This document shows, piece after piece, positions 8,822 through 17,565 of a stretch of 64,000 nt of DNA. The notes under the pieces were generated by a model, which saw nothing but the letters and a program-made list of their open reading frames with translations, was not told the origin of the DNA and searched no databases. The translations under genes and the position numbers were made by a program. How positions within the stretch are numbered: position 1 is the stretch's first letter; the number at the start of each line of letters is the position of its first letter. The stretch comes from Bacteroides rodentium JCM 16496 (GTDB taxonomy: Bacteria; Bacteroidota; Bacteroidia; Bacteroidales; Bacteroidaceae), in the NCBI RefSeq assembly GCF_000614125.1, contig NZ_BAKJ01000001.1:1-64000 (forward strand), in the 5' to 3' direction.

Positions 8822-11146
8822 TTATAGCCGCTTCAAGTCTTGTTCCGATACGTGCTTTCCTTTGTACGCTTTGCCTGCTGCATTGAAACGATAGCTTAGG
8901 TTCAGGGAGAAGCTGCGCGAGTCCGGGTTTGCCTTTTTCGTATAGGTCAGCCGGGGACCGAACAGCATGAAGGAGCCATACCGGGAATTCCACAGGTCAT
9001 TGGCTTGTAGTCCGAGCGTCAGCCTTTTGTTGAAGAATGTTTTGCGGATGCCGGCGTCTATGCCCCAATAGGAACGTTGCAGCATGGCGCCGAAGTTGCC
9101 TTCGCTCTGGTAGTCGGCATTAAGGGAAAGAATCCACTCGTCCGGAAGCTGGAGACTGTTTTGCAGAAAGAGGTAAATGCTGCCGCGGTTCATTTTCTTG
9201 CTACTGCCTTGATTGGTGACTTTGAAGAACGGTTGGGCGAAGTAGATGCCGAGCCCCGGTTTCCAGATGCCGACGGTGGGTGACAGATGGGCAGAGGCGG
9301 TGAGATACTGCATCCGTTTGAAATTTCCGGTAATGAAGATGACAACATCCGGATTGTCCTCATATTCTTTGGTCATGAAGGCAATGGCATTGCGGCGGTA
9401 TTGGTAGTTGAGTCCGAATTGCATCCACTTGTAAAGGACCGTGAACTGTAGGTCGTGGTTGGTTTCGGGGGTGAGCAGCGGGTTGCCGCCTTCGTAGATG
9501 AAACGGTTGTTATAACTCAGTGTGCTACGTAGCTGGAAGAAGCTGGGGCGGTTGCTTTTGGCTGTATAGCTGAGATTGGCTTGGGCTTTGCCGAGAGGAA
9601 AGTCTACCGATAGGTTGGGGCACCAGTCATTGTAAGTACGACTTTGACCGGACACGTACTCTTCCTGCTCCCAATAGTCGGAGACGGCATGCTCGAAGCG
9701 CAGTCCTGCAAGAAGGCTGATTTTTCCTAATGTCAGTGAATATTCGGCAAAGACGGCAGACTTGCTTTCGTCGATTCGACTGTCTGTATCGGGAAGTATG
9801 TGCTGCCGGTTCAGGAAATTGTCATTCCGTCGGATGAAGGTGTAATCGGCACCGGTCTTCAGTTCACCTTTCCAAAGGGGATGGGTCAGAATCAACTTGG
9901 CGGCATAAAGGCGGTTGTCGGCGTGGTTGAAAGAGCTGATATCGCGATTGCCTTCGGTCTGGCTTTCTTCTTGAGCCTCCTGGTGATCATAACTTTTGCC
10001 GTACACCAGGTCGGTGGTGAAGTTTATGTGGAGTTGCTTTATGCTGCCCTGATAGTAGGCATTCAGCTGGTGCCGGCTGGTTTGCTGCAGGTTTTGGGAG
10101 GAATGTATGGTGTGATCGGCCAACTCTTCATTTGCCCGGACGGTATATGCCGAATGGTCACTGCTGTGATAATCGGGGGTACGATGAAACTCATAGGAGG
10201 CACCGAGGCTGTGTTGAGGGGTGAAGTCGTAACTGGCGCTTGCTTTTCCTCCGGCAAGCAGTCCCTTATTATATAAGTGACCCCGGTTGTTTACATCCCA
10301 TTGTATTTCGGACGGTATCTGGTAGCGAACCTCCTGGTGGCGTTTTCTGTTTTCATAATTGGTGTACAGCATGCCCAGCAGGGACAGCCCTTTCTTCTGA
10401 TAATTCAGATTGATTTGTCCGTAATGGCTGCTGCGTCTCCGTTGGGTGATTCCTGCACGGAAATTACCGCCAAAACTGTCTCTTTTGTTACGTACGGTGC
10501 GTATGCGTACAACGGCTTTAACGGTAGCATCGTACTCTGCACCCGGGTTGGTGATGAGCTCCACTTTTTCAATATCGGCGGCAGAGAGGCGTTGCAGCTC
10601 GGAGTTGTCTTGCAGAAGGCGGTTGTCTATATAGATGACCGGTGTCCCTTTGCCAAAAACGGTATACCCCTCATCAGAGGAGCGCAGTCCGGGGATATGT
10701 TTCAATACGTCGTTGGCATCATTCAAGGATGCGAGCAGGGTTTGCCGTACACTTGTCTCCAACTTTCCGCCCTTTAGTCTGAAAACGGGGCGGGCGGCGG
10801 TGATGACGGTTTCCGCAAGTAGCACGGCATCGGTTTGCAATATCCAGTTGTGGGTACTCCCGGTGGAGCAAGGCTGGCAAAGGTTTTTGTAACCGATGGA
10901 AGAAATTTGTAGTAGATAGTTTCCGGGAGCGGGAGGGAGAAGTTCAAAACCACCGTCGCTTCGGCTGCACGTTCCTTGTATGAAGGTGGAATCTTCGGAA
11001 AGGAGGGCGATGTTGGCAAACTCTACCGGTTGCTTTTCTTCTGTGAGAATTCTACCCCGGATAGAGGGTGTTGCCGGGCTGGTTTGTGCTTTTGTTGTCA
11101 TGACGCTCATTAGGAGCAGGGCAAGAATACATACTATCTGTTTCAT
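8822..11146 (-). CDS. outer membrane beta-barrel protein (TonB-receptor-like) with N-terminal carboxypeptidase-regulatory-like domain
   Basis: Start chosen at 11146 (MKQIVCILALLLMSVMTTKA, a signal peptide ending before Q), although the frame stays open to 11233. Residues about 25-110 are a CarboxypepD-regulatory-like beta domain (IRGRILTEEKQPVEFANIAL). Next comes a plug-like region (ASLNDANDVLKHIPGLRSSD, VIYIDNRLL, IEKVELITNPGAEYDA), then a barrel of many alternating strands to the C-terminal LSYRFNAAGKAYKGK. This matches the outer-membrane barrel family 3 group of TonB-linked receptors; the ligand is unknown. The gene is intact, 774 residues. It follows the DUF4251 and winged-helix regulator genes on the same strand and has its own operator-like repeats upstream. 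Confidence 0.85.
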   Translation of the reverse strand: MKQIVCILALLLMSVMTTKAQTSPATPSIRGRILTEEKQPVEFANIALLSEDSTFIQGTCSRSDGGFELLPPAPGNYLLQISSIGYKNLCQPCSTGSTHNWILQTDAVLLAETVITAARPVFRLKGGKLETSVRQTLLASLNDANDVLKHIPGLRSSDEGYTVFGKGTPVIYIDNRLLQDNSELQRLSAADIEKVELITNPGAEYDATVKAVVRIRTVRNKRDSFGGNFRAGITQRRRSSHYGQINLNYQKKGLSLLGMLYTNYENRKRHQEVRYQIPSEIQWDVNNRGHLYNKGLLAGGKASASYDFTPQHSLGASYEFHRTPDYHSSDHSAYTVRANEELADHTIHSSQNLQQTSRHQLNAYYQGSIKQLHINFTTDLVYGKSYDHQEAQEESQTEGNRDISSFNHADNRLYAAKLILTHPLWKGELKTGADYTFIRRNDNFLNRQHILPDTDSRIDESKSAVFAEYSLTLGKISLLAGLRFEHAVSDYWEQEEYVSGQSRTYNDWCPNLSVDFPLGKAQANLSYTAKSNRPSFFQLRSTLSYNNRFIYEGGNPLLTPETNHDLQFTVLYKWMQFGLNYQYRRNAIAFMTKEYEDNPDVVIFITGNFKRMQYLTASAHLSPTVGIWKPGLGIYFAQPFFKVTNQGSSKKMNRGSIYLFLQNSLQLPDEWILSLNADYQSEGNFGAMLQRSYWGIDAGIRKTFFNKRLTLGLQANDLWNSRYGSFMLFGPRLTYTKKANPDSRSFSLNLSYRFNAAGKAYKGKHVSEQDLKRL

Positions 11147-11174
11147 GTTCCGGTTGTTGTTTGATTTCGGGACA

Positions 11175-11182
11175 CGAAGGTA
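11175..11182 (-). promoter_or_regulatory. candidate -7 box (TACCTTCG) for the barrel gene
   Basis: The complement of CGAAGGTA is one base off TAnnTTTG. It lies 28 bp before the start codon at 11146 and about 45 bp from the CTGACA repeats, a reasonable geometry for an activated promoter. The match is imperfect. Confidence 0.35.
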
Positions 11183-11226
11183 TCCGCTTTCTGCCGGGAT
11201 GGAAGAAACAAAAAGCGGATAATTGT

Positions 11227-11254
11227 CTGACATTTGCCTGACAATAGGCTGACA
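11227..11254. promoter_or_regulatory. three direct CTGACA repeats with exact 11-bp period (PhoB-box-like operator)
   Basis: CTGACA occurs at 11227, 11238 and 11249, an exact 11-bp period. OmpR/PhoB-type winged-helix proteins bind direct repeats of this spacing, and the PhoB half-site CTGTCA differs by one base. The site lies between the DUF4251 stop and the barrel gene start. An OmpR-type winged-helix regulator is encoded 540 bp away in the same cluster, so it is the obvious candidate for binding here. Confidence 0.6.
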
Positions 11255-11287
11255 ATGCCTTTTCTTACTCTTCTGGGCGGGGAATGG

Positions 11288-11776
11288 CTATTTTTCTGTA
11301 TCCATATCTCCGGTAAATGAGATGGACTGCTTGTTCATGAACTGTATATGGATACTGGTAGAACCGTCGGGAAAGACGGTGAGGCTGTATTCATAATTGT
11401 CGTCTTCACTGCGAGTCTTGAAGTCTATTTGGGTTTTGCCTTTTTTGAGAGGCTTGGTTGTGTATCCGGTGATGGGGGCGTTGAAGTTTAGACTTTTGCC
11501 TCCTCCATAGGGAGCGTTATAGGCCACTCCAAAGTAAGGTAGATAGGAAAAAACAGAGTCATTTCTGACTTCCAATGTATAGTTGGTGGTCAGGCTACGG
11601 CTGCTGCCTCTCATCGGTTGCATCCGGTCTACGTTGATTTTGTATTGTCTGGCAGCTATGGCTTCCTTTACTATACGTTCGATTACGTGTTTTCTTTTCG
11701 CTTTCGGCTTTGAGCAGTTGCCGGCATTGCGGCAGTCAGGCAGATTAGCTGATAGGATAAGTCTGTTAGTCTTCAT
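11288..11776 (-). CDS. DUF4251 domain protein, exported (two compensating indels in the signal peptide)
   Basis: About 163 residues; function unknown. The mature part (VKEAIAARQYKINVDRM, then SFTGDMDTEK at the end) has the look of the DUF4251 family common in Bacteroides. The N-terminus as read, MKTNRLILSANLPDCRNAGN, is not a signal peptide. In the neighbouring frame the same bases give LTAAMPATAQSRKRKEN, a classic signal end with ATA before Q. An extra A near 11745 and a missing A near 11691 would restore MKTNRLILSAICLTAAMPAT. The gene starts 15 bp after the stop of the winged-helix regulator and so belongs to its operon. It may be a periplasmic partner of that regulator. Confidence 0.75.
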   Translation of the reverse strand: MKTNRLILSANLPDCRNAGNCSKPKAKRKHVIERIVKEAIAARQYKINVDRMQPMRGSSRSLTTNYTLEVRNDSVFSYLPYFGVAYNAPYGGGKSLNFNAPITGYTTKPLKKGKTQIDFKTRSEDDNYEYSLTVFPDGSTSIHIQFMNKQSISFTGDMDTEK

Positions 11777-11790
11777 GATTCTTATAATGT

Positions 11791-12684
11791 TTAGGTTCTT
11801 ATTTCCAGTCCGTAGGCGCGGCCGCGGTCTGTTGTTATTCTGAGGTTGCTGTTGTCCTCGACAATGGGCTTCAGGCGCCGTATCAATGTGTAAAGCGTTT
11901 CGTCTGCATTGTCTTTTCCCGGCCATAGTGATTGGCAGATGTCGGATTTGAAAAGTAGGTGTGAGGAAGAAAGATAGAACATCTCCATCAGTGTGTACTG
12001 CATGGGTGTGAGCTTCAGCTTCTCTTGCCGCTCATTATAGAAGCAGGCTTCCTGGCGGGAAAATGAAAGGTTGCCGAAAGTGATGACGTTTCCCTGCTGT
12101 TGCCCGTTATGAGTATCAGCATCAGTCCTTGTGCACCGACGGAAATAGAAAAAGGTGAATCCTCCCCAGAGTAGGGCGGCCAATAGCAATGTTGCCGGAA
12201 TCGTCTGCTTGGATAAGCTGAACAGCATGGCAGCTGAGCAACGGGCATATCCCCGGAAAGAAAGTGTCAGTCCAGATGCATCGGCTGTGGTGGAGAGCCA
12301 TACCAATGTGTCGCTGGCAAGACATCCGGCAGGAATTTCATTGAATACGGTGGCGGTAGCATTCTTTTTCAGTATATGCAGCGAAAGTGTAGAGACATCT
12401 TTCAATCCGGTGATGGACAATGCTTCGGTAAAGGCTCTGTGGAAACCGCTTACGGAAACGGGAGCACCCATCACTTCTTGCAGCTTGGCATAGGTTTGGA
12501 TGGTATCTGCATTCAACCATAATCCTTTGTGCTGCAATACTGTGCGTTGCAGCGCTTGATTCAGGTCAGAGACCACGTGTTGTTCTGCCTGCGAATAGTT
12601 GCGATAACCGAAGCCGAATGATAGCAGTACCAATAGAAAAGTGATTGCTATCGAAAGATTTGCTGCTGATACTTTCCTTTTCAT
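11791..12684 (-). CDS. membrane-anchored OmpR-type winged-helix regulator
   Basis: About 297 residues from MKRKVSAA; an upstream ATG at 12720 is also possible. The order is: a membrane helix (LSIAITFLLVLLSFGFGY), an extracytoplasmic domain of about 150 residues, a second membrane helix (ATLLLAALLWGGFTFFYF), then a cytoplasmic winged-helix domain (LTPMQYTLMEMFYL, then LYTLIRRLKPIVEDNSNLRI, then TTDRGRAYGLEI) like the effector domain of OmpR. There is no receiver or kinase domain. Topologically it is a ToxR/CadC-like one-component sensor, but with the DNA-binding part at the C-terminus. It is followed by the DUF4251 gene and the barrel gene, with PhoB-like direct repeats before the latter, so it probably senses an envelope signal and controls the barrel. 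Confidence 0.8.
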   Translation of the reverse strand: MKRKVSAANLSIAITFLLVLLSFGFGYRNYSQAEQHVVSDLNQALQRTVLQHKGLWLNADTIQTYAKLQEVMGAPVSVSGFHRAFTEALSITGLKDVSTLSLHILKKNATATVFNEIPAGCLASDTLVWLSTTADASGLTLSFRGYARCSAAMLFSLSKQTIPATLLLAALLWGGFTFFYFRRCTRTDADTHNGQQQGNVITFGNLSFSRQEACFYNERQEKLKLTPMQYTLMEMFYLSSSHLLFKSDICQSLWPGKDNADETLYTLIRRLKPIVEDNSNLRITTDRGRAYGLEIRT

Positions 12685-12718
12685 GGATACAAAATTACGT
12701 ATAAATCGGATTATAAAC

Positions 12719-12755
12719 AAAAAAGGAAGTTTCCTTTTGGAAAACTTCCTTTTTT
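12719..12755 (-). terminator. rpsO terminator
   Basis: Fourteen-bp perfect stem (12719-12732 with 12742-12755) with a nine-base loop and A/T runs on both sides. It lies just after the rpsO stop in the direction of its transcription and could also act the other way. Confidence 0.8.
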
Positions 12756-12777
12756 AATGGTTTTTGCCGCAAGTAGA

Positions 12778-13047
12778 TTACTTACGCAAGCCGAGTTCTT
12801 TGACGATGGCACGATAGCGGTTGATGTCGCGGTCCTTCAGGTAAGTCAGCAACGCGCGGCGTTTACCTACCAACATAGTCAAAGCTCTTTCTGTACTATA
12901 ATCCTTTCTGTTGAGCTTAAGGTGCTCAGTCAGACGGGCAATACGGTAGGAAAACAAAGCTATCTGAGCCTCAGCTGAGCCAGTATCAGTGTTAGACTTT
13001 CCGTATTTGCCGAAGATTTCTTGCTTTTTAGCAGCGTCTAAATACAT
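12778..13047 (-). CDS. rpsO: 30S ribosomal protein S15
   Basis: Primary 16S rRNA-binding protein of the small-subunit platform. The 89 residues show the S15 signature: TGSAEAQIALFSYRIARLTEHLKLNRKDYSTERALTMLVGKRRALLTYLK is the family core, and the length is standard. It is monocistronic, with its own -7 box 45 bp upstream and a strong hairpin after it. typA diverges from it. Confidence 0.97.
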   Translation of the reverse strand: MYLDAAKKQEIFGKYGKSNTDTGSAEAQIALFSYRIARLTEHLKLNRKDYSTERALTMLVGKRRALLTYLKDRDINRYRAIVKELGLRK

Positions 13048-13091
13048 AATGTTTAATTAAAAGTTATTATAAATATTCCCTTTCGGGGCTG

Positions 13092-13099
13092 CAAAGATA
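13092..13099 (-). promoter_or_regulatory. -7 box TATCTTTG for rpsO
   Basis: Complement of CAAAGATA, an exact TAnnTTTG, with a -33-like ATTG (complement of CAAT at 13119-13122) 19 bp upstream. Confidence 0.75.
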
Positions 13100-13173
13100 G
13101 GGATAAACTTTTATATCACAATGATATTCAGCAAAAAAATCATATCTATACTGCATATCTAATCCAAAATCAC

Positions 13174-13181
13174 TAACTTTG
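13174..13181 (+). promoter_or_regulatory. -7 box TAACTTTG for typA
   Basis: Exact TAnnTTTG, 24 bp before the start codon at 13206. It overlaps the alternative TTG start, which supports use of the downstream ATG. Confidence 0.7.
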
Positions 13182-13205
13182 TCGCCTGAAAATAATAGGT
13201 ATTAT

Positions 13206-15005
13206 ATGCAAAACATTAGAAACATTGCAATTATTGCCCATGTGGACCATGGGAAAACGACGCTCGTTGACAAGATGCTTTTGGCCGGAAACCTTTTCCG
13301 AAGCAACCAGAGCACAGGTGAATTAATGTTGGACAACAATGACCTGGAGCGTGAACGAGGTATAACGATTCTCTCAAAGAACGTTTCTATCAACTACAAG
13401 GACACCAAGATTAACATTATTGATACTCCGGGACACAGTGACTTCGGAGGTGAAGTAGAGCGTGTATTGAACATGGCGGACGGATGCATCCTGCTTGTGG
13501 ATGCTTTCGAAGGTCCTATGCCGCAGACACGGTTTGTATTGCAGAAAGCTCTGCAGATTGGTTTGAAGCCTATCGTTGTTGTGAACAAGGTGGATAAGCC
13601 AAACTGCCGTCCCGAAGAAGTATACGAGATGGTGTTCGACTTGATGTTCAGCTTGAATGCAACCGAGGATCAGCTGGATTTCCCCGTTATCTACGGTTCT
13701 GCCAAGAATAACTGGATGAGTACGGACTGGCAGCAGCCGACTGATAACATTTATCCGCTTCTGGATTGTATCTTGGAGAATATTCCTGCCCCCGAACAGT
13801 TGGAAGGTACACCGCAAATGCTGGTTACTTCGCTGGATTATTCTTCGTATACCGGGCGTATTGCTGTGGGGCGCGTGCACCGTGGCACATTGAAAGAAGG
13901 CATGAACGTGTCTTTGGCAAAGCGTGACGGGAGTATCGTGAAATCAAAAATCAAGGAACTGCATACATTCGAAGGTATGGGCCGTGTAAAGGTGCAGGAA
14001 GTATCTTCCGGTGACATCTGTGCATTGGTAGGTATCGAAGGATTTGAAATCGGAGATACGGTCTGCGATTACGAAAATCCGGAAGCGCTGCCGCCCATTG
14101 CCATTGACGAGCCTACGATGAGTATGCTCTTCACCATCAATGACTCTCCATTCTTCGGTAAGGAAGGTAAGTTTGTTACTTCCCGCCACATCCACGACCG
14201 TTTGATGAAGGAGTTGGATAAGAATCTTGCTCTTCGTGTGCGCAAGAGCGAGGAAGATGGCAAGTGGATTGTTTCCGGTCGTGGTGTGCTTCATCTTTCC
14301 GTATTGATTGAAACCATGCGTCGTGAGGGATATGAGTTGCAGGTAGGGCAGCCGCAGGTAATCTTCAAGGAGATTGACGGCGTGAAATGCGAACCTATCG
14401 AAGAGCTGACCATCAATGTTCCCGAAGAATATGCCAGCAAGATGATTGATATGGTGACCCGTCGTAAAGGTGAAATGGTGAAGATGGAAAGTGCCGGCGA
14501 ACGTGTAAATCTTGAGTTCGACATGCCGTCGCGCGGTATCATCGGTCTGCGTACCAACGTGTTGACCGCTTCCGCTGGAGAGGCCATCATGGCGCACCGT
14601 TTTAAGGAATACCAGCCGTATAAGGGTGAGATTGAACGGCGTACCAACGGTTCTATGATTGCCATGGAGTCCGGTACGGCTTTTGCCTACGCCATCGACA
14701 AGTTGCAGGACCGAGGCAAGTTCTTCATCTTCCCGCAGGAAGAGGTTTATGCAGGCCAGGTAGTGGGTGAGCATTCCCATGACAACGACTTGGTGATTAA
14801 TGTAACGAAGTCCAAAAAGCTTACCAATATGCGTGCCAGTGGTTCGGATGACAAGGCACGTCTGATTCCTCCTGTACAGTTCTCTCTTGAGGAGGCGCTG
14901 GAATATATCAAGGAAGACGAATACGTGGAAGTTACTCCTAAATCAATGCGTATGCGCAAGGTTATCCTCGATGAGCTTGAGCGTAAGCGTGCGAACAAGA
15001 GCTGA
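13206..15005 (+). CDS. typA: translational GTPase TypA/BipA
   Basis: Ribosome-associated GTPase of the EF-G/LepA family, involved in ribosome assembly and stress growth. The ATG at 13206 gives MQNIRNIAIIAHVDHGKTTL; the frame is open upstream but the promoter overlaps that part. Motifs: G1 AHVDHGKTT, G2 region RERGITILSKN, G3 DTPGHSDF, G4 NKVDKPNCRPEE. EF-G-like domains follow, and the BipA-specific C-terminus carries SRGIIGLRTNVLTASAGEAI and a basic end (RMRKVILDELERKRANKS). The 599 residues are intact and the length is standard. A rho-independent terminator follows. Confidence 0.97.
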   Translation: MQNIRNIAIIAHVDHGKTTLVDKMLLAGNLFRSNQSTGELMLDNNDLERERGITILSKNVSINYKDTKINIIDTPGHSDFGGEVERVLNMADGCILLVDAFEGPMPQTRFVLQKALQIGLKPIVVVNKVDKPNCRPEEVYEMVFDLMFSLNATEDQLDFPVIYGSAKNNWMSTDWQQPTDNIYPLLDCILENIPAPEQLEGTPQMLVTSLDYSSYTGRIAVGRVHRGTLKEGMNVSLAKRDGSIVKSKIKELHTFEGMGRVKVQEVSSGDICALVGIEGFEIGDTVCDYENPEALPPIAIDEPTMSMLFTINDSPFFGKEGKFVTSRHIHDRLMKELDKNLALRVRKSEEDGKWIVSGRGVLHLSVLIETMRREGYELQVGQPQVIFKEIDGVKCEPIEELTINVPEEYASKMIDMVTRRKGEMVKMESAGERVNLEFDMPSRGIIGLRTNVLTASAGEAIMAHRFKEYQPYKGEIERRTNGSMIAMESGTAFAYAIDKLQDRGKFFIFPQEEVYAGQVVGEHSHDNDLVINVTKSKKLTNMRASGSDDKARLIPPVQFSLEEALEYIKEDEYVEVTPKSMRMRKVILDELERKRANKS

Positions 15006-15034
15006 TAAACAGAAGAGTTTTAGTTGTTATATAT

Positions 15035-15072
15035 AAAAGGAGTGCGCTGCCGCAAGGTGAGACACTCCTTTT
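15035..15072 (+). terminator. typA terminator
   Basis: AAAAGGAGTG (15035-15044) pairs perfectly with CACTCCTTTT (15063-15072), followed by TGTTATATT. It lies between convergent typA and the nitroreductase gene and probably serves both. Confidence 0.8.
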
Positions 15073-15099
15073 GTTATATTATCATTCATCAGAAGAGAG

Positions 15100-15747
15100 T
15101 CAATCGATGAATTTTACCTTTGCCGCATTACGGGGTTTGGCAACGGGCGTTTCGTCCGGATAGCCGAAAGCTATACAATAAAGCAGCTGATAGCCTTCCG
15201 GAATATCCAGTTTCTTCAGGTATTCGGCAGCAGCTGGAGTAGAGGTCATGAAGCGTGTGGGGCCGCCCAAACAGCAAGAACCGATTCCCATGGACCAGGC
15301 CGATAGAATCATATTCTCACCCAGCAGTCCACAGTCAATCTGCGAAAGGTCATAAGACGGATCATTGGCAATAAATACTATTGTAGAAGCGTTGCGGAAC
15401 ATGTTCTTGAATTTCGGGTCTTCGGCGGCTTTGGGATTTTCCTTCTTGTAGATTTCCGTAATGCCGTTGATGAAATCCGGGTTATCCACTACACGCACTT
15501 CCCACGATTGCTTGTTCTGTCCGTTGGGTGCATTGATACCGCAATCCAGGATAATCTGCATGGTGTCGCGATTCACGGCTTGCGGTTTGTACTGGCGGAT
15601 GCTGCGGCGTGACATGATGGTTTCAATCACCGTATTCTCTTTGCTTTCATTTGCATAGGCAACTTGGGACTCTTTCTGGGCCTGGGCGCTGCAACTGCAA
15701 AGTAGCAGCAAACTTGCACCTGCCAACATCAATTTGATACTTTTCAT
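15100..15747 (-). CDS. nitroreductase family protein, exported or lipoprotein
   Basis: FMN-dependent nitroreductase-fold oxidoreductase of 215 residues. The N-terminus MKSIKLMLAGASLLLLCSCSAQA has a lipobox-like LLCSC, so it is probably a lipoprotein facing the periplasm, a common variant in Bacteroides. The family core is seen in IMSRRSIRQYKPQAVNRDTM (FMN phosphate contacts RRSIRxY), INAPNGQNKQSWEVRVV, and GIGSCCLGGPTRF, then YQLLYCIAFGYPDE near the end. The physiological substrate is unknown. It stands alone, with a -7 box 28 bp upstream. Confidence 0.88.
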   Translation of the reverse strand: MKSIKLMLAGASLLLLCSCSAQAQKESQVAYANESKENTVIETIMSRRSIRQYKPQAVNRDTMQIILDCGINAPNGQNKQSWEVRVVDNPDFINGITEIYKKENPKAAEDPKFKNMFRNASTIVFIANDPSYDLSQIDCGLLGENMILSAWSMGIGSCCLGGPTRFMTSTPAAAEYLKKLDIPEGYQLLYCIAFGYPDETPVAKPRNAAKVKFID

Positions 15748-15774
15748 ATTGCTTTATTGGAATAATGGTTTCTG

Positions 15775-15782
15775 CAAAGCTA
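15775..15782 (-). promoter_or_regulatory. -7 box TAGCTTTG for the nitroreductase gene
   Basis: Complement of CAAAGCTA, an exact TAnnTTTG, 27 bp before the start codon. Confidence 0.65.
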
Positions 15783-15825
15783 CTAAAACTTTCGGATTAT
15801 CAATGAGATAGAGATGTAAAAAAAG

Positions 15826-15857
15826 AAAAAGGCAATCTCCCGGAGGAGACGCCTTTT
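15826..15857 (-). terminator. pckA terminator
   Basis: GGC-aa-TCTCC pairs with GGAGA-c-GCC around a four-base loop, with a T tract on the minus strand (complement of AAAAAGAAAAAAA). It lies 28 bp after the pckA stop. Confidence 0.8.
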
Positions 15858-15884
15858 CCATATGTTTCTAACTTTATTGTCAGA

Positions 15885-17492
15885 TTAGAGCTTCGGACCA
15901 GCAGCAACCAGAGCCTTACCAGCTTCGTTGCCAGTGAACTTAGCGAAGTTCTTGATGAAGCGACCGGCCAGGTCTTTAGCTTTTTCTTCCCATTGGCAAG
16001 CGCATTCGTAAGTGTCACGAGGATCGAGGATCTTCGGGTCTACATTCGGCAATTCAGTCGGAACCACGAAGTCGAAGAAAGGAATAACCTTCGTCGGAGC
16101 CTTGTCGATAGAGCCGTCGAGGATAGCATCGATGATACCACGAGTGTCTTTGATAGAGATACGTTTGCCGCTACCGTTCCAACCGGTGTTAACCAAGTAT
16201 GCCTTAGCACCAACCTTGTTCATCTTCTTAACCAATTCTTCTGCATATTTAGTAGGATGCAAGCTCAAGAAAGCAGCACCGAAACAAGCAGAGAATGTCG
16301 GAGTAGGTTCAGTGATACCACGTTCTGTACCAGCCAACTTAGCAGTAAAGCCGGAGAGGAAGTAGTACTGAGCCTGGTCGGGGTTCAGGATAGATACCGG
16401 AGGCAATACACCGAATGCATCGGCAGACAGGAAGATTACCTGATGAGCGTGAGGACCTTTGGAAACCGGCTTAACGATGTTGTTGATGTGGTAGATAGGA
16501 TAAGAAACGCGAGTGTTTTCTGTCACGCTCTTGTCAGCGAAGTCAATCTTGCCTTCTGCGTCAACAGTTACGTTCTCCAGCAGGGCGTCGCGCTTGATGG
16601 CTGCGTAGATATCGGGTTCGCTTTCTTTATCCAGGTTGATAACCTTAGCGTAGCAACCACCTTCGTAGTTGAATACACCTTCGTCATCCCATCCGTGTTC
16701 GTCGTCACCAATCAACAGACGTTTCGGGTCAGTTGACAAAGTAGTCTTACCTGTACCGGACAGACCGAAGAAGATAGCAGAGTCAGTGCCTTCCATGTTA
16801 GTGTTGGCAGAGCAGTGCATAGAAGCGATACCACGCAACGGGTTCTTGTAGTTCATGATAGAGAACATACCCTTCTTCATTTCACCACCGTACCAAGTGT
16901 TCAGGATAACTTGTTCGTTGGTCTTCAAGTTGAATACAGTAGCTGTTTCAGAGTTCAGACCCAGTTCCTTGTAGTTGTCAACTTTTGCCTTAGAAGCGTT
17001 GAATGATACGAAATCAGGTTCTCCGTAGTTAGCAAGTTCTTCAGCAGTCGGGCGGATGAACATGTTAGTTACGAAGTGAGCCTGCCATGCCACTTCCATG
17101 ATGAAACGTACTTTCATACGAGTAGCGGGGTTGGCGCCACAGAAAGTATCGACAACGAACAGACGCTTGCCGCTCAGCTGCTTAACAGCCTTAGCCTTCA
17201 GGTCAGCCCAAGCTTCTTCAGAGCAAGGTTTGTTGTCGTTTTTGTATTCTTCAGAAGTCCACCATACAGAATCCTTGCTGGCTTCATTCATTACGAAGAA
17301 TTTATCTTTAGGAGAACGACCGGTATAGATACCTGTCATTACATTTACAGCACCCAGTTCAGTTACCTGACCTTTTTCAAAGCCTTCCAAACCTGGTTTG
17401 GTTTCTTCTGCGAACAGTACATCGTAAGACGGGTTGTGGATAATTTCCTTCACGTCTTGGATACCGTACTTGCTTAAATCTAAATTTGCCAT
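15885..17492 (-). CDS. pckA: phosphoenolpyruvate carboxykinase (ATP)
   Basis: Interconverts oxaloacetate and PEP with ATP; in Bacteroides it mainly fixes CO2 onto PEP on the way to succinate. The 535 residues are intact. [13 protein letters not shown] is the kinase P-loop, [15 protein letters not shown] carries metal ligands, and TGRSPKDKF and [12 protein letters not shown] are conserved substrate-site regions. [17 protein letters not shown] lies near the C-terminus. It is monocistronic. A structured leader of about 130 nt and two palindromes upstream of the promoter suggest regulation by growth state or metabolite. Confidence 0.97.
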   Translation of the reverse strand: MANLDLSKYGIQDVKEIIHNPSYDVLFAEETKPGLEGFEKGQVTELGAVNVMTGIYTGRSPKDKFFVMNEASKDSVWWTSEEYKNDNKPCSEEAWADLKAKAVKQLSGKRLFVVDTFCGANPATRMKVRFIMEVAWQAHFVTNMFIRPTAEELANYGEPDFVSFNASKAKVDNYKELGLNSETATVFNLKTNEQVILNTWYGGEMKKGMFSIMNYKNPLRGIASMHCSANTNMEGTDSAIFFGLSGTGKTTLSTDPKRLLIGDDEHGWDDEGVFNYEGGCYAKVINLDKESEPDIYAAIKRDALLENVTVDAEGKIDFADKSVTENTRVSYPIYHINNIVKPVSKGPHAHQVIFLSADAFGVLPPVSILNPDQAQYYFLSGFTAKLAGTERGITEPTPTFSACFGAAFLSLHPTKYAEELVKKMNKVGAKAYLVNTGWNGSGKRISIKDTRGIIDAILDGSIDKAPTKVIPFFDFVVPTELPNVDPKILDPRDTYECACQWEEKAKDLAGRFIKNFAKFTGNEAGKALVAAGPKL

Positions 17493-17565
17493 TTCTTTTA
17501 ATGATTTAAAATGTTGGTATTTGGTTTATAATCTCTTTCTTTAATCTCTTTTTACCTTTGATTTA

